This document shows positions 1 through 8,601 of a DNA stretch of 64,000 bases, in pieces. A model generated the notes under the pieces. The model had not been told where the DNA came from. It worked only from the letters and a program-made list of their open reading frames with translations, and searched no databases. The translations under genes and the position numbers were made by a program. The stretch comes from Sphingomonas folli (lineage in GTDB: Bacteria; Pseudomonadota; Alphaproteobacteria; Sphingomonadales; Sphingomonadaceae). Location: assembly GCF_019429525.1 (NCBI RefSeq), contig NZ_JAHXZL010000010.1, positions 144,971 to 208,970 of the forward strand. The letters are read 5' to 3'. Position 1 is the stretch's first letter. The number at the start of each line of letters is the position of its first letter.

Positions 1-546
1 CGCGAGGGGCCGCTGACGTTCGGCTACATCGGCCGGGTCGAGTCGGGGAAAGGCATCGAGGTGGTGCTCGACGCCTGCGCTCGGCTCGGGCGCGCGGACT
101 GGCGGCTGCGCGTCGCCGGCGTCGGGCTGGCGAGCTATGTCGAGGACCTGCGGCGCCGTTACCCGGATCCACGGATCGAGTGGCTGGGCTTCGCCGATTC
201 CACCGCCTTCTACGAGTCGATCGACGTCGCGCTGATCTCCTCGATCTGGCCAGAGCCGCTGACCCGAACGCTGATCGAGGCGACCAAGTTCGGCCGCAAC
301 GTGATCGCGGCGGATTCGGGCGGAATCCCCGAGATCGCCGACCTGCCGCGCCGCTCCGCGGTGTATCCGGCCTATGACAGCGCGGCGCTCGCCGCCGCGA
401 TGACGACCGCCATCGACGCGCGCGACGACTGGCGCCAGGGTGGCGTCGGGCGTCCCGACCTGCTCGCGGCCTTCTCGGAGGAGGCGGTGGTCGCGGCCTA
501 TCGCGACGTCTTCGCCGACGCGATCGCGGCCAGGCCCGCGGCGTGA
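1..546 (+). CDS. GT4 glycosyltransferase, C-terminal part (5' truncated)
   Basis: Only the C-terminal, nucleotide-sugar-binding Rossmann domain lies in the window; the reading frame is open from base 1, so the gene begins upstream. The first residues are the linker-strand segment FGYIGRVESGKG typical of GT4 (GT-B fold) enzymes. SSIWPEPLTRTLIEA is the position of the E-x7-E donor-site motif. It probably adds a sugar to a lipid-linked polysaccharide repeat unit in the cytoplasm. It is the first visible gene of the polysaccharide region and is followed by another glycosyltransferase in the same direction. It resembles the GT4 encoded at 12484-13683 over this whole segment. Donor and acceptor cannot be read from the sequence. 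Confidence 0.85.
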   Translation, partial: REGPLTFGYIGRVESGKGIEVVLDACARLGRADWRLRVAGVGLASYVEDLRRRYPDPRIEWLGFADSTAFYESIDVALISSIWPEPLTRTLIEATKFGRNVIAADSGGIPEIADLPRRSAVYPAYDSAALAAAMTTAIDARDDWRQGGVGRPDLLAAFSEEAVVAAYRDVFADAIAARPAA

Positions 547-633
547 GCGCGCGGCATGTTGCGGCGCGGCGGGCTCGACCGTAAGCCCGCACGGGCCGCC
601 GCGCGGCGCGGGGCGCAACAGGAGGTGCCGGCA

Positions 634-1557
634 TTGAAGCTGAAGCGCGCACTACGGTCGACCTTCCCGCGCGGCTATCGGCTGCTGGGGCGGCTCAAGC
701 GTCTGCTCGACGTCGCGGGACCGCGTGAGCAGCGCCGCCGGCTCGCCGCGGCGGTGGCGGCCACCGACGCCTTCCCCGCGGTCGGGGAGCGGAAGCGCCA
801 CGGGCTGGCGACGCCGCTGGTCGTGTCGCTGACCTCTTACCCCAAGCGGTACGCGACCCTGGCCCGGACGCTGCGGAGCCTGATGGACCAGACGGTCCGG
901 CCCGACCATCTCGTCCTGTGGCTGGCCGCGCCGGACCGCGCGTCGCTGCCAGCGGACGTGCTCGCGCTGGTCGAGCACGGGCTCGAGATCCGCGCGTGCG
1001 CCGACCTGCGATCGGCCAAGAAACTGCTGCCGGCGCTCGCCGCCTTCCCCGACGCCACGATCGTCACGACCGACGACGACGTCTATTACGAGCCGCTGTG
1101 GCTCGAGCGGCTGGTCGACGCCGCCCGCGATCATCCCCGCGCGGTGATCGGGTATCGCGGCCATGTCGCCCAGTTCGACGCGGGCGGGCAGCCCGCCGCT
1201 TACGAGGATTGGGCGTTCGATACCGACGCGACCGGGGACCTCGGCCCCGGCCGGCTGCTGTTCCTGACCGGCGTGTCGGGCATCCTCTACCCGCCCGGCG
1301 CGCTGCACGAGGACGTGCTCGACGCCGAATCGTATCTCGCGCTCTGCCCGCGCGCCGACGACATCTGGTTCTTCGCCATGGCGGTGCGCCAGGGTACCGC
1401 GCGGCGCCGCGTGGCGCATCGCCTGCCCGTCGTGGAGTGGCCGGCGTCGCAGGAGAGCGCGCTCAACAGCTACAATTTCCACGAATCCGGCAACGACGCG
1501 CAGTTCGCCGCTCTGCTGGAGCGCTTCCCCGAGCTGCGCCCTGCGCTGCGCTCCTAG
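634..1557 (+). CDS. GT-A-type glycosyltransferase-like protein
   Basis: The core starts with VVSLTSYPKRYATLARTL, a GT2-like first strand, and carries the metal-binding acidic motif TDDDVYY, followed by a WPASQESALNSYNFH tail. This pattern is seen in small bacterial glycosyltransferase-like proteins of polysaccharide loci. The start was placed at TTG 634 because GGAGG at 621-625 sits 8 nt upstream; an ATG at 556 in the same frame would add 26 low-complexity residues and has no comparable ribosome site. It lies 87 nt after the preceding GT4 and probably belongs to the same transcript. The substrate is unknown. Confidence 0.8.
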   Translation: MKLKRALRSTFPRGYRLLGRLKRLLDVAGPREQRRRLAAAVAATDAFPAVGERKRHGLATPLVVSLTSYPKRYATLARTLRSLMDQTVRPDHLVLWLAAPDRASLPADVLALVEHGLEIRACADLRSAKKLLPALAAFPDATIVTTDDDVYYEPLWLERLVDAARDHPRAVIGYRGHVAQFDAGGQPAAYEDWAFDTDATGDLGPGRLLFLTGVSGILYPPGALHEDVLDAESYLALCPRADDIWFFAMAVRQGTARRRVAHRLPVVEWPASQESALNSYNFHESGNDAQFAALLERFPELRPALRS

Positions 1558-1708
1558 CTGCCGGGGCGCCGACGCCGCGGCGTCGCGTCATGGTGCAGTG
1601 CGGCAAAATTCGTACCCGCTTCGGCGAGAAGCGGTGCTATGGGCCGGTCGCCCTCGCCATCGCGGCGCGGCGCTGCTGTCGATGTCTTCTGGTGGATAGG
1701 CCTGAGCG

Positions 1709-3202
1709 GTGGAACTGAAAGCCAAGACGATGAAGGCGGTGAAGTGGAACTTCGTGTCCACCGCCATCGGCGCGTTCGTGGGATTGTTGCAGCTGTGGCT
1801 GCTGGCGCGGATCCTGCCACCGCACGAATATGGCGTCATCAGCCTGGCCCTGATGATCATCACCTTCTTCAACATCTTCATCGATTTCGGCATCTCGAAC
1901 TCGATCATCCGCCACGGTCACATCACCGAGCTCGAGCTCTCCTCGCTCTACACCATCAACATCGGTCTCGGCCTCGTCACCTTCGTCGTGGCGTTTCTCA
2001 GCAGCCCGCTGCTGAGCCATTTCTTCAAGTCGCCCGAGCTGACGATCCAGCTGCAGATCATGTCGTTCGTGTTCCTGTTCGTGCCGTTCGGGCAGCAGCA
2101 GCGCGCGATCCTGTCGCGCGAGCTGCGCTTCGACTTCGTCGCGATCGTCTCGATCATCACGCTGCTGACCAACTGCGTGCTGGTGATCGCGCTCGCGGTC
2201 ATCTTCAAGAAGGCGTGGGTGGCCTCGGTCGCCTTCTTCGTCAGCACGACCCTGGGCTGCATGATCTTCTTCGCGCACAGCCTGCGCGAGCGACGCCCGT
2301 CGTTCACCTTCTCCTGGCCGGCGGCGCGGCCGCACATCCGCTACTCGGTCCAGCTGGTGCTCGACTCGCTGATCAACGTGGTCAGCGTGAACACCTATCC
2401 GGCGCTGATGGCGCGGATGGTCAGCCTCACCGCGATCGGCGGCTACAACATCTCCTACGGCATCAGCATCAACCTGATCGAGCGACTCAAGCCGGTGCTG
2501 GTGCAGGCGCTGTTCCCCGCCTTCGCCAAGATCCAGGACGACGAGAGCAAGCTGACGCGCAACTTCCTGCTGGTGACCAGCTACGGCATGCTGGTGAACC
2601 TGCCGCTGCTGGCCGGCATGTTCGTCTGCAGCAGCCTGGTGGTGCAGCTGTTCTTCAAGCCGGAATGGCACTTCATCGCGGTGCTGGTGAAGATACTGTG
2701 CCTGGTCGGCATGGTGCGCAGCATCGATCCGCCGGTGATCTCGCTGCTGCTGGTCAAGGCGAAGATGCATCTCAACGTGCGCATGGGGGTGGCCAAGCTG
2801 CTGATCGGCATCGTGCTCGCGGTCCTGCTGGGGCAGCGCTACGGCATCGTCGGCATCGCCAGCAGCTTCCTGATCGTCCAGCTGCTCAACACCATCGCCT
2901 CCTATTTCTTCCTGGTGCGTGCGTGTGTCGTCGGGGTCGGCCGCCAGTATCTCACCAACGTGCTGATCCCCTTCGCGCAGACGCTGCCGATCTTCGTCGG
3001 GGCGGGCGCGATCGTGGTGCTGGCGCCGACCCCGTGGCCCGCCCTCGACCTCGCGCTGGCGGTCGCCGTCGGGGCGATCGGCTACGCGCTCGGGCTGTGG
3101 TTCTCCCCCTTCGCGCTGGTGCGCGACTTCGTGCTGCTCGCCGCCTCGGGGCTCAGCGCGAAGCTCGGCGGGCATGCCAGTCGCGCGATGCGCCCGTCGT
3201 GA
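1709..3202 (+). CDS. Wzx-type oligosaccharide flippase
   Basis: This is a polytopic membrane protein of 497 residues with about 12-14 hydrophobic helices. It begins with the MKAVKWNFVSTAIGAFVGLLQ helix typical of polysaccharide-transport (MVF/Wzx) proteins and has the second-helix signature ARILPPHEYGVISLALMII. It would flip undecaprenyl-linked repeat units across the inner membrane. The start is GTG. Its stop overlaps the next glycosyltransferase by 4 nt (GTGA), so the two are translationally coupled. It is the first of three flippases in the region (others at 16410 and 29036). Confidence 0.88.
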   Translation: MELKAKTMKAVKWNFVSTAIGAFVGLLQLWLLARILPPHEYGVISLALMIITFFNIFIDFGISNSIIRHGHITELELSSLYTINIGLGLVTFVVAFLSSPLLSHFFKSPELTIQLQIMSFVFLFVPFGQQQRAILSRELRFDFVAIVSIITLLTNCVLVIALAVIFKKAWVASVAFFVSTTLGCMIFFAHSLRERRPSFTFSWPAARPHIRYSVQLVLDSLINVVSVNTYPALMARMVSLTAIGGYNISYGISINLIERLKPVLVQALFPAFAKIQDDESKLTRNFLLVTSYGMLVNLPLLAGMFVCSSLVVQLFFKPEWHFIAVLVKILCLVGMVRSIDPPVISLLLVKAKMHLNVRMGVAKLLIGIVLAVLLGQRYGIVGIASSFLIVQLLNTIASYFFLVRACVVGVGRQYLTNVLIPFAQTLPIFVGAGAIVVLAPTPWPALDLALAVAVGAIGYALGLWFSPFALVRDFVLLAASGLSAKLGGHASRAMRPS

Positions 3203-4149
3203 GCGCGGCGCCGGTGTTCCTGTCGGTCGTCGTACCCTGCTACAACGTCGGGCCGGCGATCGATGAGCTGCTCGCGGCGGTCACCGCGCAGATGGGCGAC
3301 GACGACGAGCTGGTGCTGGTCGACGACGGCTCGGTCGACGACACCGCCGCGCGCATCCGCGCGTTCGTCGCGCGCAGTCCGCGCGGGCGCCAAGTCGTGC
3401 TCAAGCAGACCGCCAACGCGGGCGCGGCGCGCGCGCGCGCGCTCGGGCTCAGCCTGGCGCGCGGCGAGTTCGTGTTCTTCTGCGACAGCGACGACCTGAT
3501 CGACGTTGACTTCATCGCCACGCTGCGCCGCCAGCAGGCGCTGCACCCCGCGATGGACCTGATGTTCTTCTCCTCGGCGATGGTGACGGCGCGCGACGGC
3601 AGGCTCGTCCCGGTCGCGCCCAAGGTCGCCTACGCGGAGGCGCGGCGCTACGAGGACGGCGGCGAGTTGCTGGCGCATCATCTGCGCCAGCGGATGTACA
3701 CCGCGGCGGTGTGGACGTACGTCGCGCGACGCGATCTGATCGAGCGCAGCGGCGCCGCCTTCACCGACCGCGGCGCGCACGAGGATCATCTGTTCACGCT
3801 CAAGGTGATCCTCGCGGCGCGCCTGATCGTCGCCGTGCCCGATCTGCTCTATCGACAGCGGGTGCGCGACGGGTCGCTGACCAACTCGCGGAAGTCGGCG
3901 AGCTATGTCATCGACCGGATCACCGCCGCGGATGAGGCGATGGCGGCGCTGCGCGATCGGCCGGCGGCGCTGCGTCGTCTGTACGACGACTGGTCGTTCT
4001 ACTCGGTGATGTGGATGCTCTGGGACAATCGCGACCTGGTCGGCGCGGTGGCGCGCACGCGCGAGGGGCGCGCCTATCTCGCGGCGCGACCGCTCCGCCT
4101 GCTCGGTTTCGCCGCGCGCGCCGCGCGCCGCGGCCTGCGCCGCGGCTGA
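3199..4149 (+). CDS. GT2 family glycosyltransferase
   Basis: This is a classical GT-A fold: the N-terminal FLSVVVPCYNVGPAIDELL, then ELVLVDDGSVDDT (nucleotide binding) and FFCDSDDLI (DXD metal site). A HEDHLF segment matches the acceptor-side acidic motif of GT2 enzymes. At 316 residues it has the usual size for a polysaccharide GT2. It starts with the GTG that overlaps the flippase stop and ends 8 nt before the convergent DUF1501 gene. It probably transfers a hexose to a lipid-linked intermediate on the cytoplasmic face; the sugar is not predictable. Confidence 0.88.
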   Translation: MSAAPVFLSVVVPCYNVGPAIDELLAAVTAQMGDDDELVLVDDGSVDDTAARIRAFVARSPRGRQVVLKQTANAGAARARALGLSLARGEFVFFCDSDDLIDVDFIATLRRQQALHPAMDLMFFSSAMVTARDGRLVPVAPKVAYAEARRYEDGGELLAHHLRQRMYTAAVWTYVARRDLIERSGAAFTDRGAHEDHLFTLKVILAARLIVAVPDLLYRQRVRDGSLTNSRKSASYVIDRITAADEAMAALRDRPAALRRLYDDWSFYSVMWMLWDNRDLVGAVARTREGRAYLAARPLRLLGFAARAARRGLRRG

Positions 4150-4156
4150 CCGTCGC

Positions 4157-5518
4157 TCAGGTGAACAGCGCCAGCGGCGCGCGGCCGTTGCTCGACCAGG
4201 TCGCCCAGTTCGGCACGACATAGGGCATGTCGGCGTCGCTGACGCCGTGCCAGCGAAGGATGGCGCCGATATACTCCTCCTGCGACGTGGTCGGCAGGAA
4301 GCGCCCTTCCCAGCTGATGTCATCGTTGCCGCCGAGCGTCGGGTCCGGGTAGCGGCCGAACACGCCGCGCTGCGCGACCCCGCCGCCGATCACCAGGTGA
4401 TTGCTGCCCCAGGCGTGGTCGCAGCCATATTGGGCATTGCCCTGGTAGGTGCGGCCGAAGTCGCTCATCGTGAAGGCCGTCACCTGGTCCTGCAGCGCCA
4501 GCCCCTGCATCGCGTTGTAGAAGGCGTAGAGCGCCAGCGCGAGTTCCTTCAGCAACACGGCATGACGGCCGCTGCCGGTATCGCCGACGGTGACCTGGCC
4601 GTCATGCGTGTCATAGCCGCCGTGCGAGACGAAGAAGGTCTGACGCGCGTGGCCGAGCGTGCCGCGCCCCTCGATCATGCGGGCGACGCGCTTGAACTGG
4701 TTGGCGATGTCCGAGGTCAGCGCGGCGCCGGTGTCGGGGTCGACGAAATAGCCGTCGACGCTGCTCGTCTGCCCCAGGAGCGAGGCGGTCGCGCCCATCA
4801 TCGCATAACCGTCCGAGTAAGCGGTGCCGGCCGACTCGCTCAAGGTGCCGAGACCGCTGCCGTCAGCGAAGCTCGCCACCGCGGAATCGATGCTGCTCTG
4901 ACCCGAGGTGAGCCGCGTCAGCGCGCCGGTCGCCGGCACCACCAGCGGGCGCGAGGTCTGGCCGATCAGCGCGAGGTTGTTGCCGGCGAAGGACATCAGC
5001 GGCGGCACCGTGCCGGCGGCGAGCCGATCGTTGAGCCGTCCCATGAACCCGTCCAGGCTGGTGCCCTGCGGGCGCAGGCACTGCCAATGCTCCTGCTCGT
5101 CCGCGTGGCTCATCAGATTGGTCGGGCGCAGGTCGGGGCGCGCCGTATAGGTCGCCTTGTCGAGCGGCGCGGCGAGCGTGCCGGTGTTGAGCACCAGCGA
5201 CATCGCGCCGCGATCCCAGAGCTCGCTCAGCCGCGCCATCGCCTTGTGCAGGCCGAACGACACGCCCGACAGCGGCGTGATCGCGCCGGGCGCGAGCGCC
5301 ACTGTGCCGCGCGACTGGAGATAGGCGCCGTAGGTGGCGGGATCGGTCGGGACCACCATGTTCCAGCCGTCGTTGCCGCCGAACAGGAACACGCCGACCA
5401 TGGCGCGATAGCTTCCCGTGGTGGCGCCGAACGCGGCGCCGCGCCCGAACATGCCGATGGTGGCGGCGGCGCTGGTGCTGACCGCGAGACGATGGAAGTG
5501 GCGGCGCGACATCAACAT
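4157..5518 (-). CDS. DUF1501 domain protein with Tat-like signal
   Basis: The protein has 453 residues. The N-terminus MSRRHFHRLAV followed by an Ala-rich hydrophobic stretch fits a twin-arginine signal, so export in folded form is likely. The body begins with the DUF1501 hallmark VGVFLFGGNDGWNMVVP and contains FVSHGGYDTHDGQ, FTMSDFGRTYQGN and DHAWGSNH, the His/Asp-rich blocks of this alkaline-phosphatase/sulfatase-like fold. The ribosome site AGGA overlaps the stop of the DUF1800 gene 11 nt upstream, so the pair is coexpressed. DUF1501 and DUF1800 commonly occur as neighbours; their biochemical role is unknown. Here the pair sits inside a polysaccharide locus, suggesting an envelope role (inference). 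Confidence 0.9.
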   Translation of the reverse strand: MLMSRRHFHRLAVSTSAAATIGMFGRGAAFGATTGSYRAMVGVFLFGGNDGWNMVVPTDPATYGAYLQSRGTVALAPGAITPLSGVSFGLHKAMARLSELWDRGAMSLVLNTGTLAAPLDKATYTARPDLRPTNLMSHADEQEHWQCLRPQGTSLDGFMGRLNDRLAAGTVPPLMSFAGNNLALIGQTSRPLVVPATGALTRLTSGQSSIDSAVASFADGSGLGTLSESAGTAYSDGYAMMGATASLLGQTSSVDGYFVDPDTGAALTSDIANQFKRVARMIEGRGTLGHARQTFFVSHGGYDTHDGQVTVGDTGSGRHAVLLKELALALYAFYNAMQGLALQDQVTAFTMSDFGRTYQGNAQYGCDHAWGSNHLVIGGGVAQRGVFGRYPDPTLGGNDDISWEGRFLPTTSQEEYIGAILRWHGVSDADMPYVVPNWATWSSNGRAPLALFT

Positions 5519-5529
5519 CTATCGGGTCC

Positions 5530-7809
5530 TTAGCGATCGACGAGGAAGTTGGGGCTCGACGCGGCGATGTAGAGGGCTGCCTGCGCGCGCTTGTGCGCCT
5601 GGACCGTCGCGTCGTTGTTACGGATCGACAGCAGCGCGCTGCGCAGCGCCGAGAGCTGTGCCGAGGTGGCGGAATTGTCGAGCAGCAGCAGGTTGGTGAC
5701 CGCCACCAGCCGGTCGACGTCGGTGCCGACCTCGTCCCAGCCGGTCCAGCGCGGCTGCGTGCCGGTGAAGTTCGGCAGGCCCATGTCCCAGCTATATTCC
5801 TGCCGGTTCGCGTCGCCGCGCATGGTCCAGTTGAACACGAGGTTGTGCACCTCGGTGACGTTGCCGGCCGACAGCAGCTTCGACGCCGGGCTCACCAGCC
5901 CGCGCGCGCGCGGGAGCGGGTAGTCGGGCGGGTAGAAATTGAACACCGACGGCGCGCCGAAGACCGGCTGGCCGAGATAGGTGTCCTTCAGCACGAAGGC
6001 GATGCCGTCGGTGGAGAGCCCGATCGCCCGGGCGATCGACGTCATCACCAGGATCGGCTCCTTCACCTTGCCGGCGTCACCCCGCGGCTCGTCGCCGCGT
6101 GCCTCGGGGTCGAGCAGGATGGCGCGCACCACCGCCTTCAGGTCGCCGCGCACGCCGCTGCCGTTGTTCTCGAACACCCCGGCGACGCGGTCGACGTAGC
6201 CGCCCGACGGGTTGGCGGTCACCAGGTTCTGGATCAGCAGCTTGGCGATGCGCGGCGGCGTCGACGGATGGTTGAAGGCCGCCCCCACAACCGCGCGCAC
6301 GCTGTCCGCCGGGCTCGCCCCCGCCGCCACGCTCGTGCCGAAGAAGGACTTGGCGTCGCTGTCATATTTGGTCGCCGCCGCCGGCACCATCGGCAGCGAA
6401 TAGTCCGCGCCGGTCCAGTCGGTGCGGCCACCGCTGCGGACATAGGTCCAGCCGGTCAGCGCGCGCGCGACCCCGCGCACGTCGTCGGGACCATAATTGG
6501 GGATCGTACGGCCGCCCGAGTCGGTCACCGCGGTGCCGTCGTGGGCGAGCTTGACGGGGCCCATGCTGAACAGCTGCAGCAGCTCGCGCGCGTAATTCTC
6601 CGATGGCGCGGTGCGGACGCTGTCGGCCATGTTGAGGTAGCGGCCCATGTAGCCGTGCAGCGTCACCGACTGGAGCAGCTCGCCGTAATTGCCGAAGGCA
6701 TTGTCGAGCAGCAGCTGCTGGTACGAGGCGAGCCCCGCCGTCGAGTCGCCCTGGTTCGACACGACCAGGATCTGCGACAGCGCGAAGGCGACCCGCTGGC
6801 GCAGCTGGTCCGGCGCCATCGTCGCGTCGGCGTAGAACCGCGCCGCGACGCGCGCGCGGTTGAAATGGGTCAGCACGCACTTCGGCACGCCGGGGTTGAC
6901 CGAGCAATAATTGGTCGGCACCCACTCGATCAGATCTTTGTACGTGCTGCCGCGCAAGGTGAACTGCTCGTCGATCCACCCGGGCAGGCCCAGCTCAGCG
7001 ATCCGCGCGACCACCTGCGGGTTGGGGCCGAAGGTGGCCTGGCGGGCGAGCCGGATGACGTCCGGCGGCACCGCCGCGGCGCCGCTCGCGCTCAGGACGG
7101 GCTGGCGGAAGGCGGTGAGGCCGCTGCTCCATGCCAGGTTGGTGCCGTCGGCGGTGAAGAGCGCGAGGAAGCGCCAGAAGGCACTCGCGATCGTGTCGGC
7201 CAGATCGCTCGCGAGACCGGCGAGATAGGCGAAGCCGCCGGCCGGCTGCGAGGCCGCGGGTGTCGGCGTGGGCGTCGGCGCGGGCGTGGTGTCGGGTGCG
7301 GTCGTCGCCGCCGGTGTCGGGGTGACGACGACGATCTCGCCGCTCGACGGTGGCGTCGGCGTCGGGGTGGGTACAGGCGTCGGGGTGGGCGCTGGCGTGG
7401 GGGTGGGCGCTGGTGTGGGCGTCGGCGTCACCGCCGGGATCGTGGTCGGCGACGGCGTGGGCGTGGGTGCCGGTTGCGCCGGGCTGGGGGTCGGTGATGC
7501 GGTCGGCGCAGGCGTAGGCGTCGGCGTGGGCGTCGGCGTGACGACCGGCGTCGGGGCCGGTGTCGGCGTGACGATCACGATCTCTCCACCGCCAACCGCG
7601 GTCGGCGTCGGCGTCGGCGTGTCGGTCGGGCCCGAGCTGGCGGGCGGCACGACCGGGGTCGGTGTCGGGCTCGGCGCCGGTACGACGACGACGGGTGCCG
7701 GCGTGGTGGCGGTCGCGCCCCCGCTGCCGCCACCGCCGCCGCCGCAGCTGGCCAGCGCCACGCAGGCGCAGGCTGTAAGCAAAGATGTACGTCGTCGTGC
7801 GCTCGCCAC
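5530..7809 (-). CDS. DUF1800 domain lipoprotein with Thr/Pro-rich stalk
   Basis: The protein has 759 residues. A lipoprotein signal ends at LASC (Cys22), followed by a Gly run. Residues about 35-190 are a low-complexity Thr-Pro stalk in which the block GEIV(I/V)VTPTP occurs twice. DUF1800 begins near [21 protein letters not shown] and continues through [20 protein letters not shown] and [12 protein letters not shown] to the C-terminus. The start is GTG. The 238 nt between this gene and the acetyltransferase stop are less GC-rich (TTAAC stretches near 7890 and 7993) and probably hold the promoter. The stalk would hold the domain away from the membrane, as linkers do in surface proteins. The function of DUF1800 is not known. 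Confidence 0.9.
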   Translation of the reverse strand: MASARRRTSLLTACACVALASCGGGGGGSGGATATTPAPVVVVPAPSPTPTPVVPPASSGPTDTPTPTPTAVGGGEIVIVTPTPAPTPVVTPTPTPTPTPAPTASPTPSPAQPAPTPTPSPTTIPAVTPTPTPAPTPTPAPTPTPVPTPTPTPPSSGEIVVVTPTPAATTAPDTTPAPTPTPTPAASQPAGGFAYLAGLASDLADTIASAFWRFLALFTADGTNLAWSSGLTAFRQPVLSASGAAAVPPDVIRLARQATFGPNPQVVARIAELGLPGWIDEQFTLRGSTYKDLIEWVPTNYCSVNPGVPKCVLTHFNRARVAARFYADATMAPDQLRQRVAFALSQILVVSNQGDSTAGLASYQQLLLDNAFGNYGELLQSVTLHGYMGRYLNMADSVRTAPSENYARELLQLFSMGPVKLAHDGTAVTDSGGRTIPNYGPDDVRGVARALTGWTYVRSGGRTDWTGADYSLPMVPAAATKYDSDAKSFFGTSVAAGASPADSVRAVVGAAFNHPSTPPRIAKLLIQNLVTANPSGGYVDRVAGVFENNGSGVRGDLKAVVRAILLDPEARGDEPRGDAGKVKEPILVMTSIARAIGLSTDGIAFVLKDTYLGQPVFGAPSVFNFYPPDYPLPRARGLVSPASKLLSAGNVTEVHNLVFNWTMRGDANRQEYSWDMGLPNFTGTQPRWTGWDEVGTDVDRLVAVTNLLLLDNSATSAQLSALRSALLSIRNNDATVQAHKRAQAALYIAASSPNFLVDR

Positions 7810-8047
7810 GCCTGCCCCGCCCGTCTCGATGATCAGGATGTCGCGCGGCTACCGCGCTGGCAGATCAGTAAGCGGGTGCACTAAAGACGAGGTTAATGTG
7901 GCGGCGGTCCGAGCCCGACTTCTGGCATCGGACGGAAGAAAGATCGAGCGATGAGCAAGCTTTGTCGCCACAGTATCAGGGCGAACTTGCGTTAACTATT
8001 TTCTGGTATCTACTCGCGCCCGGCGACCTGATTCGTCGCGTGCCGGA

Positions 8048-8584
8048 TCAGGGGGCGCTCGTCGCCCGGACGATGCGGGCCGGGTTGCCCGCGGCGGTGG
8101 CGCCGTCGGGAACGTCCGCGAACAGCACCGCGCCGGCGCCGACCCGCGCGCCGGCGCCGACGGTGATCGCGCCGAAGATCACCGCGCCGGGATAGAGCGT
8201 CGCGCCATCGCCGATCACCGGATGTTCGTCGGGGCCCGACCGGCCCACCGTCACCGACTGGTAGATCGTCGCGTCGCCGCCGATGCGAACGCCCTGGCCG
8301 ATCACCACGGCGACGGGGTGGGGCAGGGAGAGGCCGGCGCCGATCTGGCTCTCGAGATGCAGGTGACAGCCGCTCCGCCGCGTGTTCCACCCCCAGATCA
8401 GCGCGCCCAGCTTGTCCCACGGGGTGCCCACCAGCGCCGTCGCGATCCGATGGAGGAAGACGGTGGCGAAGCCCGGGTGAAAGACGAAGGCGGGCACCGC
8501 GCCGAGCAAGCGGGTCCGGCCGGTGTTGGCGCGCAGGTCGGCGAGCACCAGGTCGCAGAAGCGCACCGACCCCATCCCCCTCAC
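8048..8584 (-). CDS. Serine O-acetyltransferase-like LbH acetyltransferase
   Basis: This is a 178-residue protein with a helical N-terminus and a left-handed beta-helix built of hexapeptides (GAGLSLPHPVAVVIGQGVRIG, then TIYQSVTVG, VIGDGATLYPGAVI and IGxG-type turns), ending AAGNPARIVR. It resembles CysE/WcaB proteins. Within a polysaccharide cluster such enzymes usually acetylate a sugar of the repeat unit rather than making O-acetylserine; a truncated CysE acting on serine remains possible. It lies 17 nt downstream of the glycoside hydrolase gene on the same strand and is probably cotranscribed with it. Confidence 0.82.
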   Translation of the reverse strand: MRGMGSVRFCDLVLADLRANTGRTRLLGAVPAFVFHPGFATVFLHRIATALVGTPWDKLGALIWGWNTRRSGCHLHLESQIGAGLSLPHPVAVVIGQGVRIGGDATIYQSVTVGRSGPDEHPVIGDGATLYPGAVIFGAITVGAGARVGAGAVLFADVPDGATAAGNPARIVRATSAP

Positions 8585-8601
8585 GCGCGTGCCGGCCGCG
8601 A

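Noticed and set aside
1639..3198. Upstream extension of the GT2 frame at 3199
   Set aside because: It lies entirely inside the flippase gene in another frame and has shadow composition (Arg/Ala/His).
5593..7497. Plus-strand open frame opposite the DUF1800 gene, with a valine/glycine repeat tract
   Set aside because: The repeats are the antisense of the Thr-Pro stalk; no start site or domain.
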